64,000 nt of DNA from Rhizobium sullae (GTDB lineage: Bacteria; Pseudomonadota; Alphaproteobacteria; Rhizobiales; Rhizobiaceae): the NCBI RefSeq assembly GCF_025200715.1, contig NZ_CP104144.1, forward strand, positions 2,108,001-2,172,000, in the 5' to 3' direction. The translations under genes were made by a program, and so were the position numbers. Below, piece after piece: positions 1 to 9,964 of this stretch; the first letter of the stretch is position 1, and every line of letters begins with the position of its first letter. Below the pieces are notes generated by a model. That model saw nothing but the letters and a program-made list of their open reading frames with translations. It made no database searches and had not been told where the DNA came from.

Positions 1-2
1 TC

Positions 3-839
3 GCCAGGCTGATGGCAAGGTTCGGCCATGAACGGCTGATGGTCGGCCTGGTACTGCGCTATTCGCCGCTCTACAAGGACCTGCGTGCCGTTCAGGCAGC
101 CGGCAAGCTCGGCCAGATCGTCTCGATCGAGGCATCCGAACATATCGAACCCTATCACGGTGCCTTCTTCATGCGCGACTGGCGCCGCTACGAGCGTTTT
201 TCCGGCAGCTTCATGCTGGAAAAATGCTGCCATGACCTCGACCTTTACAATGGCGTCGTCGGTGCCCGCCCCGAGCGGGTTGCGAGCTTCGGCGGACGCA
301 AGAGCTTCATCCCTGCAAATGATCCGGCGCGTGAAGGGATCAACGACCTTGAACTCTTCCATCGCAAGCCAAGCGGCTGGATGGGGTCGGACAGGGTTTT
401 CGACAGCGATGCCGACATCATCGACTACCAAGTCGCCATCGTCGAATATGCCAATGGCGTCGGCATGAACTTCCACACCAACTTGAACGTTCCAGACCAG
501 TTCCGCCGCTTTGCCATCATGGGCTCGCGCGGCATGGCCGAAGGCGATTTCGTCCGCGGCTATCTCGACGTGCACGAGCAACTGACCGGCAAGAAGATCG
601 TTGAGAACAAGTACGCGGCAACCGAACTTTCCCAGCATTACGGCGCGGACGAGCAGATGGCCGCCGACCTGCTCGACAGCGTCCGCACTGGGACCGAACT
701 CCCAGTCTCCACACTGAATGCGCTCGAGGCCGGCATCCTTGCCTTGGCGATGGACGAAGCGCGTATGAAGAGGGCGGTCGTCGATCTGCGGCCGGTATGG
801 GATCGCTTCGACGAGGCGCTCCACGCCAGAGCGGCTTGA
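3..839 (+). CDS. Gfo/Idh/MocA family oxidoreductase, 5' partial
   Basis: The reading frame is open to the left edge of the window, so the N-terminal Rossmann NAD(P)-binding part lies outside. What is visible is the C-terminal substrate domain of the Gfo/Idh/MocA family, including the EKCCHDLDLYN segment typical of its central sheet and active-site region. The family oxidises sugars or inositols with NAD(P). It ends 13 bp before a sugar ABC permease gene and shares its operon, so it probably acts on the imported sugar or on a derivative. The substrate cannot be told from sequence. Confidence 0.85.
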   Translation, partial: ARLMARFGHERLMVGLVLRYSPLYKDLRAVQAAGKLGQIVSIEASEHIEPYHGAFFMRDWRRYERFSGSFMLEKCCHDLDLYNGVVGARPERVASFGGRKSFIPANDPAREGINDLELFHRKPSGWMGSDRVFDSDADIIDYQVAIVEYANGVGMNFHTNLNVPDQFRRFAIMGSRGMAEGDFVRGYLDVHEQLTGKKIVENKYAATELSQHYGADEQMAADLLDSVRTGTELPVSTLNALEAGILALAMDEARMKRAVVDLRPVWDRFDEALHARAA

Positions 840-852
840 GGAGGACGGCAGG

Positions 853-1737
853 ATGGGTGTTCAAAAAAGCACGGTCATCTTCGCCTGGATCCTTCTCCTT
901 CCAGCTGTCCTTTACGTCATGGCGATCGTCGCCTACCCGCTGGTCGATACGTTCATTCTGTCCTTCACAGACGCATCGCTCAGGAAGACGACGAATTGGG
1001 TCGGCTGGATCAATTACGAGAAGATCTTCAACGCCACATTCGCGGAGGTCATTTTCCGCACCTTCATCTGGACGTTCTTTTCGGTATCGATCAAAATGAT
1101 CATTGGTACCTTTGGCGCGACAATGCTGAATGCTGCCGTGCCCGGCCGTGCGCTTTTCCGCCTGCTGACCATGCCGCCATGGATCGTGCCGATGGCGATC
1201 GGTATCTTCATGTGGGGGTGGATGTATAACGGCCAGTTCGGAATGATCTCCGGCCTTTTGCAGCGCTTCGGTCTGGTCAATGGTCCGGTCGCGTTCCTCG
1301 CCTACGGAAGCACGGCGTTCTGGGCAACGATCATCACGGATGTGTGGATCGGCGTCCCTCTGGTCACCATCTACTTTCTGGCCGCGATCCAATCCATTCC
1401 GAAGGACCTTTATGAAGCCGCCTGGACTGATGGGGCCGGCCGTTTTTATCGTTTTCGCCGCATCACGCTGCCGCTGATGGTCCCGGCAATTATTACGATG
1501 TCGATGCTGTCTTTGATCGCCACGTTCAATTCCTTCGACATCATCTGGATCCTGACCCAAGGTGGTCCGAGCGGCCAGACGACGACGATGATCATCGATA
1601 CCTATCAGACCGCGATCGGCTCCAAGAAATATGGTGAAGGTGCGGCACGTGCCGTGCTGATTTGCATCTTCCTGTCGCTCTTCTGCTTTGCCTATTTCCG
1701 TGTCACCCGCCGTCTCAACCCGGAGAAGCGCGCATGA
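853..1737 (+). CDS. Carbohydrate ABC transporter permease (MalF/UgpA type)
   Basis: This 294-residue inner-membrane protein has about six hydrophobic segments. It carries the EAA coupling loop (EAAWTDGAGRFYRFRRITLPLMVP, from about residue 190) that docks on the ATPase. The ATG follows a GAGGAGG ribosome site. It is the first permease of a CUT1-type sugar importer. Its stop overlaps the start of the second permease gene (ATGA), which implies translational coupling. The family is secure; the transported sugar is unknown. Confidence 0.92.
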   Translation: MGVQKSTVIFAWILLLPAVLYVMAIVAYPLVDTFILSFTDASLRKTTNWVGWINYEKIFNATFAEVIFRTFIWTFFSVSIKMIIGTFGATMLNAAVPGRALFRLLTMPPWIVPMAIGIFMWGWMYNGQFGMISGLLQRFGLVNGPVAFLAYGSTAFWATIITDVWIGVPLVTIYFLAAIQSIPKDLYEAAWTDGAGRFYRFRRITLPLMVPAIITMSMLSLIATFNSFDIIWILTQGGPSGQTTTMIIDTYQTAIGSKKYGEGAARAVLICIFLSLFCFAYFRVTRRLNPEKRA

Positions 1738-2591
1738 GCAGTCCCGCAATGATCGATCGCTACAGCTGGTGGGAAATCGTGCTGATCTATTGCGGCATCG
1801 CGCTGTTTCTGGCCTTCGTTCTTTCGCCCTTCGTCGAAGGTTTTCTGGTTTCGCTGAAACCGTTGAGCCAGCTCTTTTCGTCGCCTTACCGGTTCTGGCC
1901 GGAGAACGGCTCTTTCGAGGCCTATCGAACGATGTGGGTCAGCGTTCCAGGTTTCGGGCGCTATATCTTCAATTCGTTCTTCATATCGATCATCGTCACA
2001 GTGATCGTGCTCTGCCTAGTCATTCCGGCGGCTTATGCCTTTGCACGGTTCGAGTTCAGGGGGATGGGCATCCTTCTCGGCGCCTTTCTCACCGTCAACA
2101 TGTTCTCCGGCGCGGTGCTTCTCATCCCCCTCTTCCGGCTGATGCGCAGCATGGGCGTTCTTAACACTTATCTTGCCATGATCGTGCCGGGCGTGGCTTT
2201 CCTCATTCCATCGGCGATCTGGCTGCTTCGGACCTATATGATCCGCATTCCCCAGGAACTGAATGAGGCCGCGTATATGGATGGCGCAAGCCATTTTTAC
2301 ACGCTTCGCCGCGTGATCCTGCCGATCGCCATGCCCGGGATCATCGTCGTCGCGATCACCACCTTCATCGGTGCCTATGCGCAGCAATTCATCTTCGCGC
2401 TGACCTTCAACTCGAAGACCGAATACATGCCTCTGCCGGTGGGACTCTTTGCTTATTTCGGTAAGCAGGAGGTCATCTGGAATGAACTGATGGCGGCCTC
2501 TTTCGTCGGCATCCTGCCCGCGATGATCGTCATCTTCTTCCTGCAACGCTATCTCGTCGGCGGGCTGACCGCCGGTGCGGTGAAACAATAA
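1734..2591 (+). CDS. Carbohydrate ABC transporter permease (MalG type)
   Basis: Second permease of the same CUT1 importer, 285 residues. An upstream in-frame start is possible, but the ATG at 1734 overlaps the stop of the previous gene (ATGA) and gives the normal family length. Several membrane segments and the EAA loop (EAAYMDGASHFYTLRRVILP) are visible. It should pair with the MalF-type protein to form the channel and contact the ATPase encoded at the end of the operon. Confidence 0.92.
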   Translation: MSSPAMIDRYSWWEIVLIYCGIALFLAFVLSPFVEGFLVSLKPLSQLFSSPYRFWPENGSFEAYRTMWVSVPGFGRYIFNSFFISIIVTVIVLCLVIPAAYAFARFEFRGMGILLGAFLTVNMFSGAVLLIPLFRLMRSMGVLNTYLAMIVPGVAFLIPSAIWLLRTYMIRIPQELNEAAYMDGASHFYTLRRVILPIAMPGIIVVAITTFIGAYAQQFIFALTFNSKTEYMPLPVGLFAYFGKQEVIWNELMAASFVGILPAMIVIFFLQRYLVGGLTAGAVKQ

Positions 2592-2637
2592 GACCAAGAA
2601 ACGAGTGAACAGCTAACACAAGAACGGGAGTCGTGAA

Positions 2638-3870
2638 GTGAACATTACCTTCAAAACAGGCCTTATGGCACTCGCCCTGCTCGGTTCGACGGCGCTCACC
2701 GCCGTCACAGCCGAAGCCGCCGACCAGGAGATCAGCTGGATTTATTGCGGCGACAAGCTCGACGATATCCATGCAAAGTACATCAAGCAGTGGGAAGAAA
2801 AGAACGCCGGCTGGAAGATCGCGCCGGAAGTCGTTGGCTGGGCCCAGTGCCAGGACAAGGCGACGACGCTGGCGGCTGCTGGAACGCCGGTTGCCATGGC
2901 CTATGTTGGTTCGCGCACCCTTAAGGAATTTGCGCAGAACGACCTCATCGTCGAGGTCCCGATGACGGACGAGGAAAAGAAGGCCTACTTTCCGCACATC
3001 GTCGACACTGTCACCTTCGACGGCACGCAGTGGGGCGTTCCGATCGCTTTCTCGACCAAAGCGCTCTACTGGAACAAGGACCTCTTCAAGCAGGCCGGCC
3101 TTGATCCCGAGAATCCGCCGAAGACCTGGGATGAAGAGATCGAATATGCCAAGATCATCAAGGAGAAAACCGGAATCCCGGGCTTCGGTCTTTCGGCCAA
3201 GACCTTCGACAACACGATGCATCAGTTCATGCATTGGGTTTACACGAACAACGGCACGGTGACGGACGCAGAAGGCAAAATTACCCTTGATAGTCCCGAG
3301 GTGCTGAAAGCGCTGGAGGCCTATAAGAGCATCGTGCCCTATTCTGAAGAAGGCCCGACGGCCTACGAGCAGAACGAAGTCCGCGCCATCTTCCTCGATA
3401 GCAAGGTCGCGATGATCCAGGCGGGCTCCGGTGCCGCCTACCGCCTGAAGGACACCAAGATCGATTGGGGCATCACGACCCTGCCGCTTGGCCCGCAGGC
3501 CAAGGGACCGGGCACTCTGCTCATCACCGACAGCCTAGCGATCTTCAAGGGTTCAGGCGTCGAGGACAAGGCGATCGAGTTCGCCAAGTTCATCACCTCT
3601 CCCGGCCCGCAGGAGGAATACGAGCTGAACGGCGAATCCGGTCTGACGCCGCTTCGCCCCTCGCCGAACATCGACAAGCTGGTGGCTGAAAAGCCCTACT
3701 GGAAGCCGTTGATCGAGGGCATCAGCTACGGTGGCCCCGAACCGCTTTTCACCGACTACAAGGGCTTCCAGAACTCGATGATCGCCATGGTGCAATCCGT
3801 CGTGACCGGCCAGGCCCAGCCGGCCGACGCACTCAAGAAGGCTGCTGGCGAAATCGAGGCGTTCAAGTAG
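2638..3870 (+). CDS. Extracellular sugar-binding protein of the ABC importer
   Basis: This 410-residue family 1 solute-binding protein starts with GTG. A Sec signal peptide (MNITFKTGLMALALLGSTAL, then a probable cut after AEA) directs it to the periplasm. The body has the usual pattern of this family, such as WGVPIAFSTKALYWNKDLF and a C-terminal region with LTPLRPSPN. It delivers sugar to the two permeases encoded just upstream. A perfect hairpin directly after its stop may hold expression of the downstream ATPase gene below that of this gene. Confidence 0.92.
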   Translation: MNITFKTGLMALALLGSTALTAVTAEAADQEISWIYCGDKLDDIHAKYIKQWEEKNAGWKIAPEVVGWAQCQDKATTLAAAGTPVAMAYVGSRTLKEFAQNDLIVEVPMTDEEKKAYFPHIVDTVTFDGTQWGVPIAFSTKALYWNKDLFKQAGLDPENPPKTWDEEIEYAKIIKEKTGIPGFGLSAKTFDNTMHQFMHWVYTNNGTVTDAEGKITLDSPEVLKALEAYKSIVPYSEEGPTAYEQNEVRAIFLDSKVAMIQAGSGAAYRLKDTKIDWGITTLPLGPQAKGPGTLLITDSLAIFKGSGVEDKAIEFAKFITSPGPQEEYELNGESGLTPLRPSPNIDKLVAEKPYWKPLIEGISYGGPEPLFTDYKGFQNSMIAMVQSVVTGQAQPADALKKAAGEIEAFK

Positions 3871-3879
3871 CCTTCGTGG

Positions 3880-3908
3880 GGATCGCGGGGAGCAACAACC
3901 CGCGATCC
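3880..3908 (+). terminator. Perfect hairpin between binding-protein and ATPase genes
   Basis: GGATCGCGGG at 3880-3889 pairs perfectly with CCCGCGATCC at 3899-3908 across a 9-nt loop. It starts 10 nt after the stop of the binding-protein gene. A short pyrimidine-rich stretch follows, but no clear T-run. It is best read as an attenuator or 3' mRNA-stabilising structure that favours the binding protein over the ATPase. Confidence 0.65.
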
Positions 3909-3955
3909 TTCCCTGATTGTATAAGCGCTGCTTCGACAGCGACCGGAGACAGGTT

Positions 3956-5089
3956 TTGGGACAGCTTTTTCTCAATAATGTGCAGAAATTCTACGGCGAC
4001 TACGAAGTTCTGAAGGGCGTACAGCTCGATGTGAAGAATGGCGAATTCGTTGTCTTCGTTGGTCCCTCGGGCTGCGGCAAGTCCACCCTGCTGCGCATGA
4101 TCGCCGGTCTTGATGCGACAACTGCAGGCGACATCGTCATCGACGGCATCCGGGTCAACGACCTGCCGCCGGTCAAGCGCGGCATTGCCATGGTGTTCCA
4201 GTCCTACGCACTTTATCCGCACATGACCGTTTTCGAAAACATCGCCTTTCCGCTTCGCGTCGAGAAGATGGACGAGACGAAACTCAAGGCCAAGGTCGAG
4301 AATGCGGCGCGCATCCTTCATCTCGATCAGCGACTCCAGCAGAAGCCCGGCATGCTCTCCGGCGGCCAGCGCCAGCGTGTCGCAATCGGCCGGGCGATCG
4401 TTCGCGAGCCGAAGATATTCCTTTTCGACGAGCCGCTGTCGAACCTCGATGCGGCGCTGCGCGCCGATATGCGCATCGAGCTTGCAAAGCTGCATCGCCA
4501 ATTGAAGGCTACAATGATTTATGTGACGCACGATCAGGTGGAAGCCATGACCATGGCCGACCGCATCGTCGTGCTGGATGCCGGCGATATCTCGCAGACC
4601 GGCGCGCCGCTGGAGCTTTATCACAAGCCGGCCAACCTTTTTGTTGCGGGCTTCATCGGCAATCCGAAAATGAACTTTCTGCCGGTTATCTGCAAACGCG
4701 TCAGCGATGCCGGCGTGGAGGTGGACTATGGCGGGCAGACCGCCATACTGCCGGTTACACCGCGCGACGGCATGGCCGGCAAGGCATTGACGCTCGGCAT
4801 CCGGCCGGAACATGTGCAGCTTGGATCCGGCGACATCTCGCTGACTGTTACGCCCACCGTCATCGAACGCCTCGGCGCCCATACCGTCGCCTACGCTTCA
4901 CTTAACGGCGAGGGCGAGAATTTCTGCGCAATGCTGCCTGGCAGCGTCGGCATCCGCGCCGACGTGCCGGTTGCCACCGGCATCAACGCTGCCGATTGCC
5001 ACCTGTTTGACGATACCGGCATTGCCTTCGAGCGGCATGTGGAACTGACGGAAATCGACATGGGCGTGCTTGATCCGACGGCGCCCTAG
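3956..5089 (+). CDS. Sugar ABC transporter ATPase (MalK/UgpC family)
   Basis: ATP-hydrolysing subunit of the importer, 377 residues from the proposed TTG start. This start gives [19 protein letters not shown] and sits 7 nt after GGAG; a TTG at 3917 in the same frame lacks a good ribosome site. Walker [10 protein letters not shown], signature [14 protein letters not shown], Walker [13 protein letters not shown] and the VTHDQ switch are all intact. The C-terminal third is the TOBE regulatory region of the MalK type. It closes the operon. Confidence 0.92.
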   Translation: MGQLFLNNVQKFYGDYEVLKGVQLDVKNGEFVVFVGPSGCGKSTLLRMIAGLDATTAGDIVIDGIRVNDLPPVKRGIAMVFQSYALYPHMTVFENIAFPLRVEKMDETKLKAKVENAARILHLDQRLQQKPGMLSGGQRQRVAIGRAIVREPKIFLFDEPLSNLDAALRADMRIELAKLHRQLKATMIYVTHDQVEAMTMADRIVVLDAGDISQTGAPLELYHKPANLFVAGFIGNPKMNFLPVICKRVSDAGVEVDYGGQTAILPVTPRDGMAGKALTLGIRPEHVQLGSGDISLTVTPTVIERLGAHTVAYASLNGEGENFCAMLPGSVGIRADVPVATGINAADCHLFDDTGIAFERHVELTEIDMGVLDPTAP

Positions 5090-5495
5090 ACCCAGAGCTT
5101 CGTGGTTGTGATCGGGCAGGTTGGAACCGCGAGACCGCGGAAGCGCCACGGAGTTTCAGAGCACGATCGTGATACTCACGCGGTCGGGGAACGCCACGAT
5201 CCGCCGCTGCCAACCGCCCCAAAACCTCGGGGCTCTGGTACTCATAGACGGATGTAGGACTTCCATTCAGGAACCACATTGCTCATCGAAGCGAGAGGTC
5301 ATTCAAGGCGTTGAATGTAGCAATGGCCAGCGGGGCCCTGATAGTCCCATCAAGGCGACAGAGCGACGGCTTGTACGTGCCGCTCATGCCGCCGGCGGAC
5401 CGCTTTCGCTAAGAAGCGGCAACGCCGGCGGCCTGATCGAAGGTTGTCGGCGGCCATTTTGCGCTCGTCTGAGAACGCGAAATGGCAACGCAATA
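5090..5495. other. Intergenic stretch, no gene recognised
   Basis: Between the ATPase gene and a small gene on the opposite strand. Open frames here have no ribosome site and no recognisable product. No clear terminator was seen for either neighbour. Confidence 0.5.
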
Positions 5496-5717
5496 CTAAT
5501 TTGCCGAAATCCTTCGAGCGAGAGCCATGACGTAGTCATCGGCGATATCGGCCAAGGTCAAGGCGACCTCCGGTTCATGCCAGCCCGCAGCAATTGCCCT
5601 TTGTACGAAGTCCCGAAATGCCGCTGCAAGGACCTCCTCGCGCTCGACGGTGCGGTACGGATTATCCGTAGCGTGCTGAGGCTTGCTGATCTGTATAGTC
5701 GGACGAGTGGATTCCAT
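5496..5717 (-). CDS. Small conserved rhizobial-type hypothetical protein (73 aa)
   Basis: The 73-residue product has natural-looking composition: a polar N-terminus, then a helical stretch (EREEVLAAAFRDFVQRAIAAG) and a second helix (VALTLADIADDYVMALA). It looks soluble, with no signal peptide or membrane segment. The ATG is preceded by GAGGGGG at a suitable distance, which supports translation. I do not recognise a domain. It resembles small helical proteins that are common in rhizobia, and no function can be given. Confidence 0.6.
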   Translation of the reverse strand: MESTRPTIQISKPQHATDNPYRTVEREEVLAAAFRDFVQRAIAAGWHEPEVALTLADIADDYVMALARRISAN

Positions 5718-6002
5718 TGATACGCCCCCTCATGGTTGCCTTACTGCATGGAGAGTACATTCGCCATGCACCCAGTCTCTTTTGCATGTACTGCTATTGT
5801 GCTTCTTTTCTAATAGGTTACGTGGCAGGTGTCGTTAGCCACGCATCCTGAAACTTGCAGCAGCGTCCATTTCTGCAATCACCGTTCCGCGATCCAAGCC
5901 TTGCGGCCGAAGGGCCGCTCGCCATGCCGAACGCAATGGGTATGCGCAGCGAAATTGCGGCGTCACGGGTCGCCTGATGCTGATGATGATGATCAACCGG
6001 GA

Positions 6003-7190
6003 TCAGCGACTATGGCCGAGCGCCTTCAACCATCTGTCGAAGGAATGAGCGCTCTCGGCCTCCGGCACCGGCGCAACAGCGTGTCCGAGATGGGGCGGAA
6101 CGGCAACGTTCCGCGCCTCGCGCGGACTGTAGCCAAACTCGTTGCTGAATGCCCGGCTAAAGTGGGCAGCGGAAGAAAACCCGACCGTGAAGGCGATGTC
6201 CGCGATTTTCTGCCGGTTGGCGACGTCACTGAGCGCGGCATGAGCCGTCAGAAGCCGACGGCGTTGAATATAGTGATGAACGCCGCCATCCGGCTCGAAC
6301 ACCTGATACAGGCGGGTACGCGAAACGCCCAGTTCCCGGCATAAACGATCCGTCGTGAGATCGGGCGACGTCAAATTGCGTTGGACGAAACGGCGTACAC
6401 GCTCCATCAGGGCCAACGTGCTTTGCTGCTCCGGGAGAGTAAGATAAGCCGACGATGATGCAACACATGTCAAAATCATGTCACGCATCGTCTGGACCAC
6501 GTAGGGAAGGTCTGTTGCGGTCAGGCGCGAAAGGTTCGTCTCGACTCCATCCAGATAGTCGATGAGCAGTTTGGTGTACGTCCCGGACAAGGAGATATTG
6601 TTCTTAATCTCAGCGGAAGCCGGAATATCGAGAAACAACTCGCGCGGCAGATAAACCGACAGGGTTTGCGCCTGGGTGGATCGGCCTCGAAAGGGCTCTC
6701 CCAAAGACCGCAGGTCCACTTTTCCCGGCTCACCTTCACAGACAAGCCCATGGACTTCGGTCCACGTCCGACCGCTGCGCAAGACCGAAATATGCCAATG
6801 ATCGATGAGGTTCGATCTTATCTTGGCCTCCGAGCGCATGTAGCTGTGGGGAGGTGTGCTTTGTTGGACGACCAACATCGCACCGAGATTCCATGCCATA
6901 TGATCGGCTAGAAATTCTGCTTCAGGCTGTATATTTTCTGCGCGTCGGATATCCATAAGAGGCGCCACATAGGCCTGCCAGGCGGCAAACTGATCTGCCG
7001 GTTCCAGATCGCGCGTTGAAAACTGCAGCGGCTCCAAGGCCGGTGGAGCCGGAGGTTCTTCATCAGTTACCTTCGGCCGTGGAAAACGGCGGCGCTCGGC
7101 CTGCACCGGCCCGGCTCCTTCGACCCGCGCGTCATTTTCAGTCTCAGCGGCGCCGGATGCGGGTGGCTCCTTGCGGTGAACATCTGACAA
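6003..7190 (-). CDS. AraC family transcriptional regulator with AraC-binding-like N-terminal domain
   Basis: About 395 residues. The C-terminal 100 form two helix-turn-helix motifs of the AraC/XylS family (TTDRLCRELGVSRTRLYQVF, then KIADIAFTVGFSSAAHFSRA and FGYSPREARN). The middle part fits the AraC-binding-like domain of regulators such as FeaR. No ATG lies near the N-terminus; a TTG at 7190 follows GGAGG by 5 nt and is preferred over the TTG at 7202, which overlaps that site. The first 60 residues are charged and low in complexity. No obvious target operon lies next to it. Confidence 0.85.
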   Translation of the reverse strand: MSDVHRKEPPASGAAETENDARVEGAGPVQAERRRFPRPKVTDEEPPAPPALEPLQFSTRDLEPADQFAAWQAYVAPLMDIRRAENIQPEAEFLADHMAWNLGAMLVVQQSTPPHSYMRSEAKIRSNLIDHWHISVLRSGRTWTEVHGLVCEGEPGKVDLRSLGEPFRGRSTQAQTLSVYLPRELFLDIPASAEIKNNISLSGTYTKLLIDYLDGVETNLSRLTATDLPYVVQTMRDMILTCVASSSAYLTLPEQQSTLALMERVRRFVQRNLTSPDLTTDRLCRELGVSRTRLYQVFEPDGGVHHYIQRRRLLTAHAALSDVANRQKIADIAFTVGFSSAAHFSRAFSNEFGYSPREARNVAVPPHLGHAVAPVPEAESAHSFDRWLKALGHSR

Positions 7191-7999
7191 TTTGGCCTCC
7201 AAATCGTGTCAGCCCAAAATAGTCACCACGAAATCTTGTTTTCGGATCTATCAAGGAGTGAGAGCTCTGAGCACCATTTCGCGCTCGCGGCCGCCAATCG
7301 ACGATCCTTCGCCGGTCATCCCAAACAGCGTGACGCTTGAGCAACCAGCCGCGAGACTGCGTCTGTCCTGCGCAATCATCGCATTCACTGCAATGTTACC
7401 CTCACAATCGAAAGGTGTCGCCAGCGCGACCGATAGCCGAAAAATGCAACGAAACGGTGTCCTCTATCTTGCTAACGTGTCAGTCGTGACTCGGCAAGCG
7501 GAATTTCACGAACTCCAGCCAGTCATGGAGCGAGAGAGGAGCTGCATCAGGCGCAGGGCCTATCCCCAAAAACAGGCTTTCGATATCTCGGCTCGTGCCT
7601 CCTGTGGCGTGACGCCGATATCGCTCATATCGGCTCCAATCTCTGTTGAGTTGATGCATCCGGCAAATCCGGGCGCGGTCCAATCGGTTCGTATGGCTGG
7701 GTAACACGCCAATCTTTGCAGATGTGAACCACAGATCGAAAGACAGCGCTATCAACTGGCGCCTGGAAGACAACATGTTCGAAGTCCTCGAGACGCAATA
7801 CGTGAGAGTTCTAAACCTGAATCACCCGTTTTTGTTTTTCAAGGCTAGGATGTCGCAAGTTCCCGCGTCTAAGCCGTTGGCATTGTTTAGCGGAAAACCA
7901 ATGCCACGCCCGCTAGCGCGTCCGTATGTGTCAGATGAAGCGTGGCTCTTGCCCCGCTGAGCCCACTGCCGGGGCGATCACGGGGCGCGTGCTGGGATT
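7191..7999. other. Gene-poor stretch before an IS remnant
   Basis: About 800 nt with no gene I can support. Open frames on both strands lack ribosome sites and have unnatural composition. One minus-strand frame (7480-7776) reads smoothly but matches nothing I recognise. Confidence 0.4.
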
Positions 8000-8165
8000 C
8001 CCCGTTGGCCTTGTCAGTTCGTCTGCCAATGTGGAGGGTGAACCTTGCGATCTTTTGCAAAGCCCCTCGCATTTTTGCACCGGCATATCCTCCATCGGCG
8101 GAGATATGCCTGAGCCAGCGGATGAGGATCGTTTTGAGGACTGGATGTCGGCGTGCCTTGATCAT
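8000..8165 (-). pseudogene. IS5-family transposase fragment
   Basis: The minus strand encodes LRHISADGGYAGAKMRGALQ followed by KIARFTLHIGRRTDKANG. This matches the late catalytic region of IS5-group DDE transposases, which normally read WLRHIFADGGYAGDKLR...KR(S/T)DxAKGF. Only some 50 residues remain; the upstream DDE part and the final PRRWVVERT motif are absent. It is a decayed insertion-sequence scar. Confidence 0.65.
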
Positions 8166-8480
8166 TCAGTCTCTACGAGAGAATGCCAATGCGCACTTGG
8201 ATGTGTGCAATCAGCGCCCCGGAGAGGGAACGCGGGTGAAGGCACTGTTTGCGCGGGACAACTCAGTCGATGATGGATGAAAGCGCACTGGCGTAGGGTG
8301 AAAGAATGATCGCCGCCGCAAGGCCAACGATCGCTCTACGGATGCCGCAAACTAAACCGCAGCCCGTCACCACCTCCGACGGCAGAATCGTGGCGCTGGT
8401 CACCGCCGGAATTCGATGCATCGCATCTTCGAAGATCACGACCAAAAATCCTGCACGGCCGTCCGCTGGTCATCACTCCC
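8166..8480. other. Intergenic stretch downstream of the TadG-like gene
   Basis: About 315 nt between the IS5 remnant and the end of the TadG-like gene. No supported gene or clear terminator was seen. Confidence 0.4.
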
Positions 8481-9803
8481 TCATTCGATCAGCCGGATGG
8501 CACCGGGATTGTTGATCTCGTTGTTTGCCAATTCCGCCTTGCAATCCAGCTTAAACGTGCTGTTGCCGATCATGGTGATTTTCTGGGCGATGATGCGCAC
8601 GCATTCGCCGGTCGTGGCGCCATTGCCGGCATACTCGATTTCCTCGGCCGCGGGCATATAGATGATACCGTTGAGATGCGAGTTGCTGTTGCCGGTGATG
8701 ACTGCGGAGGCGGTATTGTTGCGGTCGGCGACGATCGAGAAACCAGCCCATGTACCCGACGTCGGGGCGGTGACATTGAAGGTGGAGCCGCCATGAATAT
8801 CGATCTGGGCACCGTTCAGCAGAAAGAAGGTGACCTGATCGCCGGTGATGACCGACTGGCTTGTGAACTTCAGCGTGCCGCCGTCGATAAGGTAATTGCC
8901 GGGTTGTAGCTTCACATTGCCCTTGATTTCAAGGTCGTGGTAGGTCCCCGGCTTAAGCGTCACGGTATATCCATCGGGCACCTTGTTCGGCGTCTTGCCC
9001 ATGCCGTTGCAGTCGCCATTGCCGCCGCCGTTGCCCACAAATGTCTGTCCGCATCCTCCCAGGTCCACCCAGAATCCGGCCTCCGGCATGACTTTGCGCT
9101 TAAATGGGTCGCTGGCCGGTGACGTTCCCTCGCCCGCCTTGTCGCATTCGAGATCAATGCTGCTCGGCAAGGCGGAGACCTTGCCTGGTGTATAAAGGCA
9201 TTCCGTCTTAAGGGTCCCCGACCCGCCTACATAGATGGCTTCGCTACTGCGCGAGTTTGCGGTGATCGTGCATCCCGATGTGTCGACCGTCGAACTGCCG
9301 CTCACTTCGAAGGCGCGATCGGCCGTGGGGTTGAGCGCCAAAATGCATGCCTCCTTGTCCGGCTGGCGAGCGGCGGCGCTGCGGCGGGAGATCGGGAACG
9401 ATAACCGGGTCAAGAACACCGGTTGGTAGTTGAGGGCATAGTCGCCCGTCGCCATGACACCTTGCCCCGCCTGGGCATAGACGATGTGGAGGGATGGGAG
9501 TTCCGCCGGTGGCGTGGTTTCCTCGGTGCCCCGGAATAAGGCCAAATTGCCGAAGAACATTTCGTTTGCCAACTGGGTGGCTTCCTCCTCGCTGCTGCCT
9601 TCGCCGTAAAGCCGCACCGCTGCCAGCACGGCGGTGTCCAACGACTCCTGCAATTTGTCAGCCTCGAACCTGGCGTTGGTAAAGTCGACCGCGACGGAGG
9701 CCGCCCCTAGCAGCGGAACCATTGCCAGCGCAGTCATGACTGCGAAATTGCCACCTTGGTCGCGCAGAAATCGATTGGCATGCCGTTTGAGAAATTCATG
9801 CAT
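8481..9803 (-). CDS. TadE/TadG-like pilus-assembly-associated protein
   Basis: 440 residues from the ATG at 9803, which follows a GAGG ribosome site; a TTG 24 nt upstream is less likely. The N-terminus (FLRDQGGNFAVMTALAMVPL, then GAASVAVDFTNARF) is the hallmark of TadG-type proteins: a positive patch, a glycine-rich cut region and one membrane helix. The C-terminal 300 residues are extracytoplasmic and rich in Gly, Asn and Thr, with a beta-helix look (LKPGTYHDLEIKGNVKLQPG). TadG proteins take part in Flp pilus assembly. No other tad or flp gene lies nearby, so this copy is an orphan. Confidence 0.82.
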   Translation of the reverse strand: MHEFLKRHANRFLRDQGGNFAVMTALAMVPLLGAASVAVDFTNARFEADKLQESLDTAVLAAVRLYGEGSSEEEATQLANEMFFGNLALFRGTEETTPPAELPSLHIVYAQAGQGVMATGDYALNYQPVFLTRLSFPISRRSAAARQPDKEACILALNPTADRAFEVSGSSTVDTSGCTITANSRSSEAIYVGGSGTLKTECLYTPGKVSALPSSIDLECDKAGEGTSPASDPFKRKVMPEAGFWVDLGGCGQTFVGNGGGNGDCNGMGKTPNKVPDGYTVTLKPGTYHDLEIKGNVKLQPGNYLIDGGTLKFTSQSVITGDQVTFFLLNGAQIDIHGGSTFNVTAPTSGTWAGFSIVADRNNTASAVITGNSNSHLNGIIYMPAAEEIEYAGNGATTGECVRIIAQKITMIGNSTFKLDCKAELANNEINNPGAIRLIE

Positions 9804-9964
9804 CTCTGCGCCTCGGGTCCGTTTCAACCTATACGTACTTTATACATCAGTAATATACGGTTTATTACTCCATCTACTCGAATTGTAATTAACGCAAATA
9901 CCGCGCTCGCATTCAGTTGATCTGACAAGCCACCCCGCCACCCCGCCGTCTCCCCTCGAGCCCA

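Noticed and set aside
517..1749. Minus-strand frame of 410 codons opposite the sugar permease
   Set aside because: It is a shadow of the permease and dehydrogenase genes and is rich in Arg, Asp and His with no domain.
7480..7776. 98-codon minus-strand frame
   Set aside because: Reads smoothly, but there is no ribosome site or recognised family, and it lies in a decayed region.
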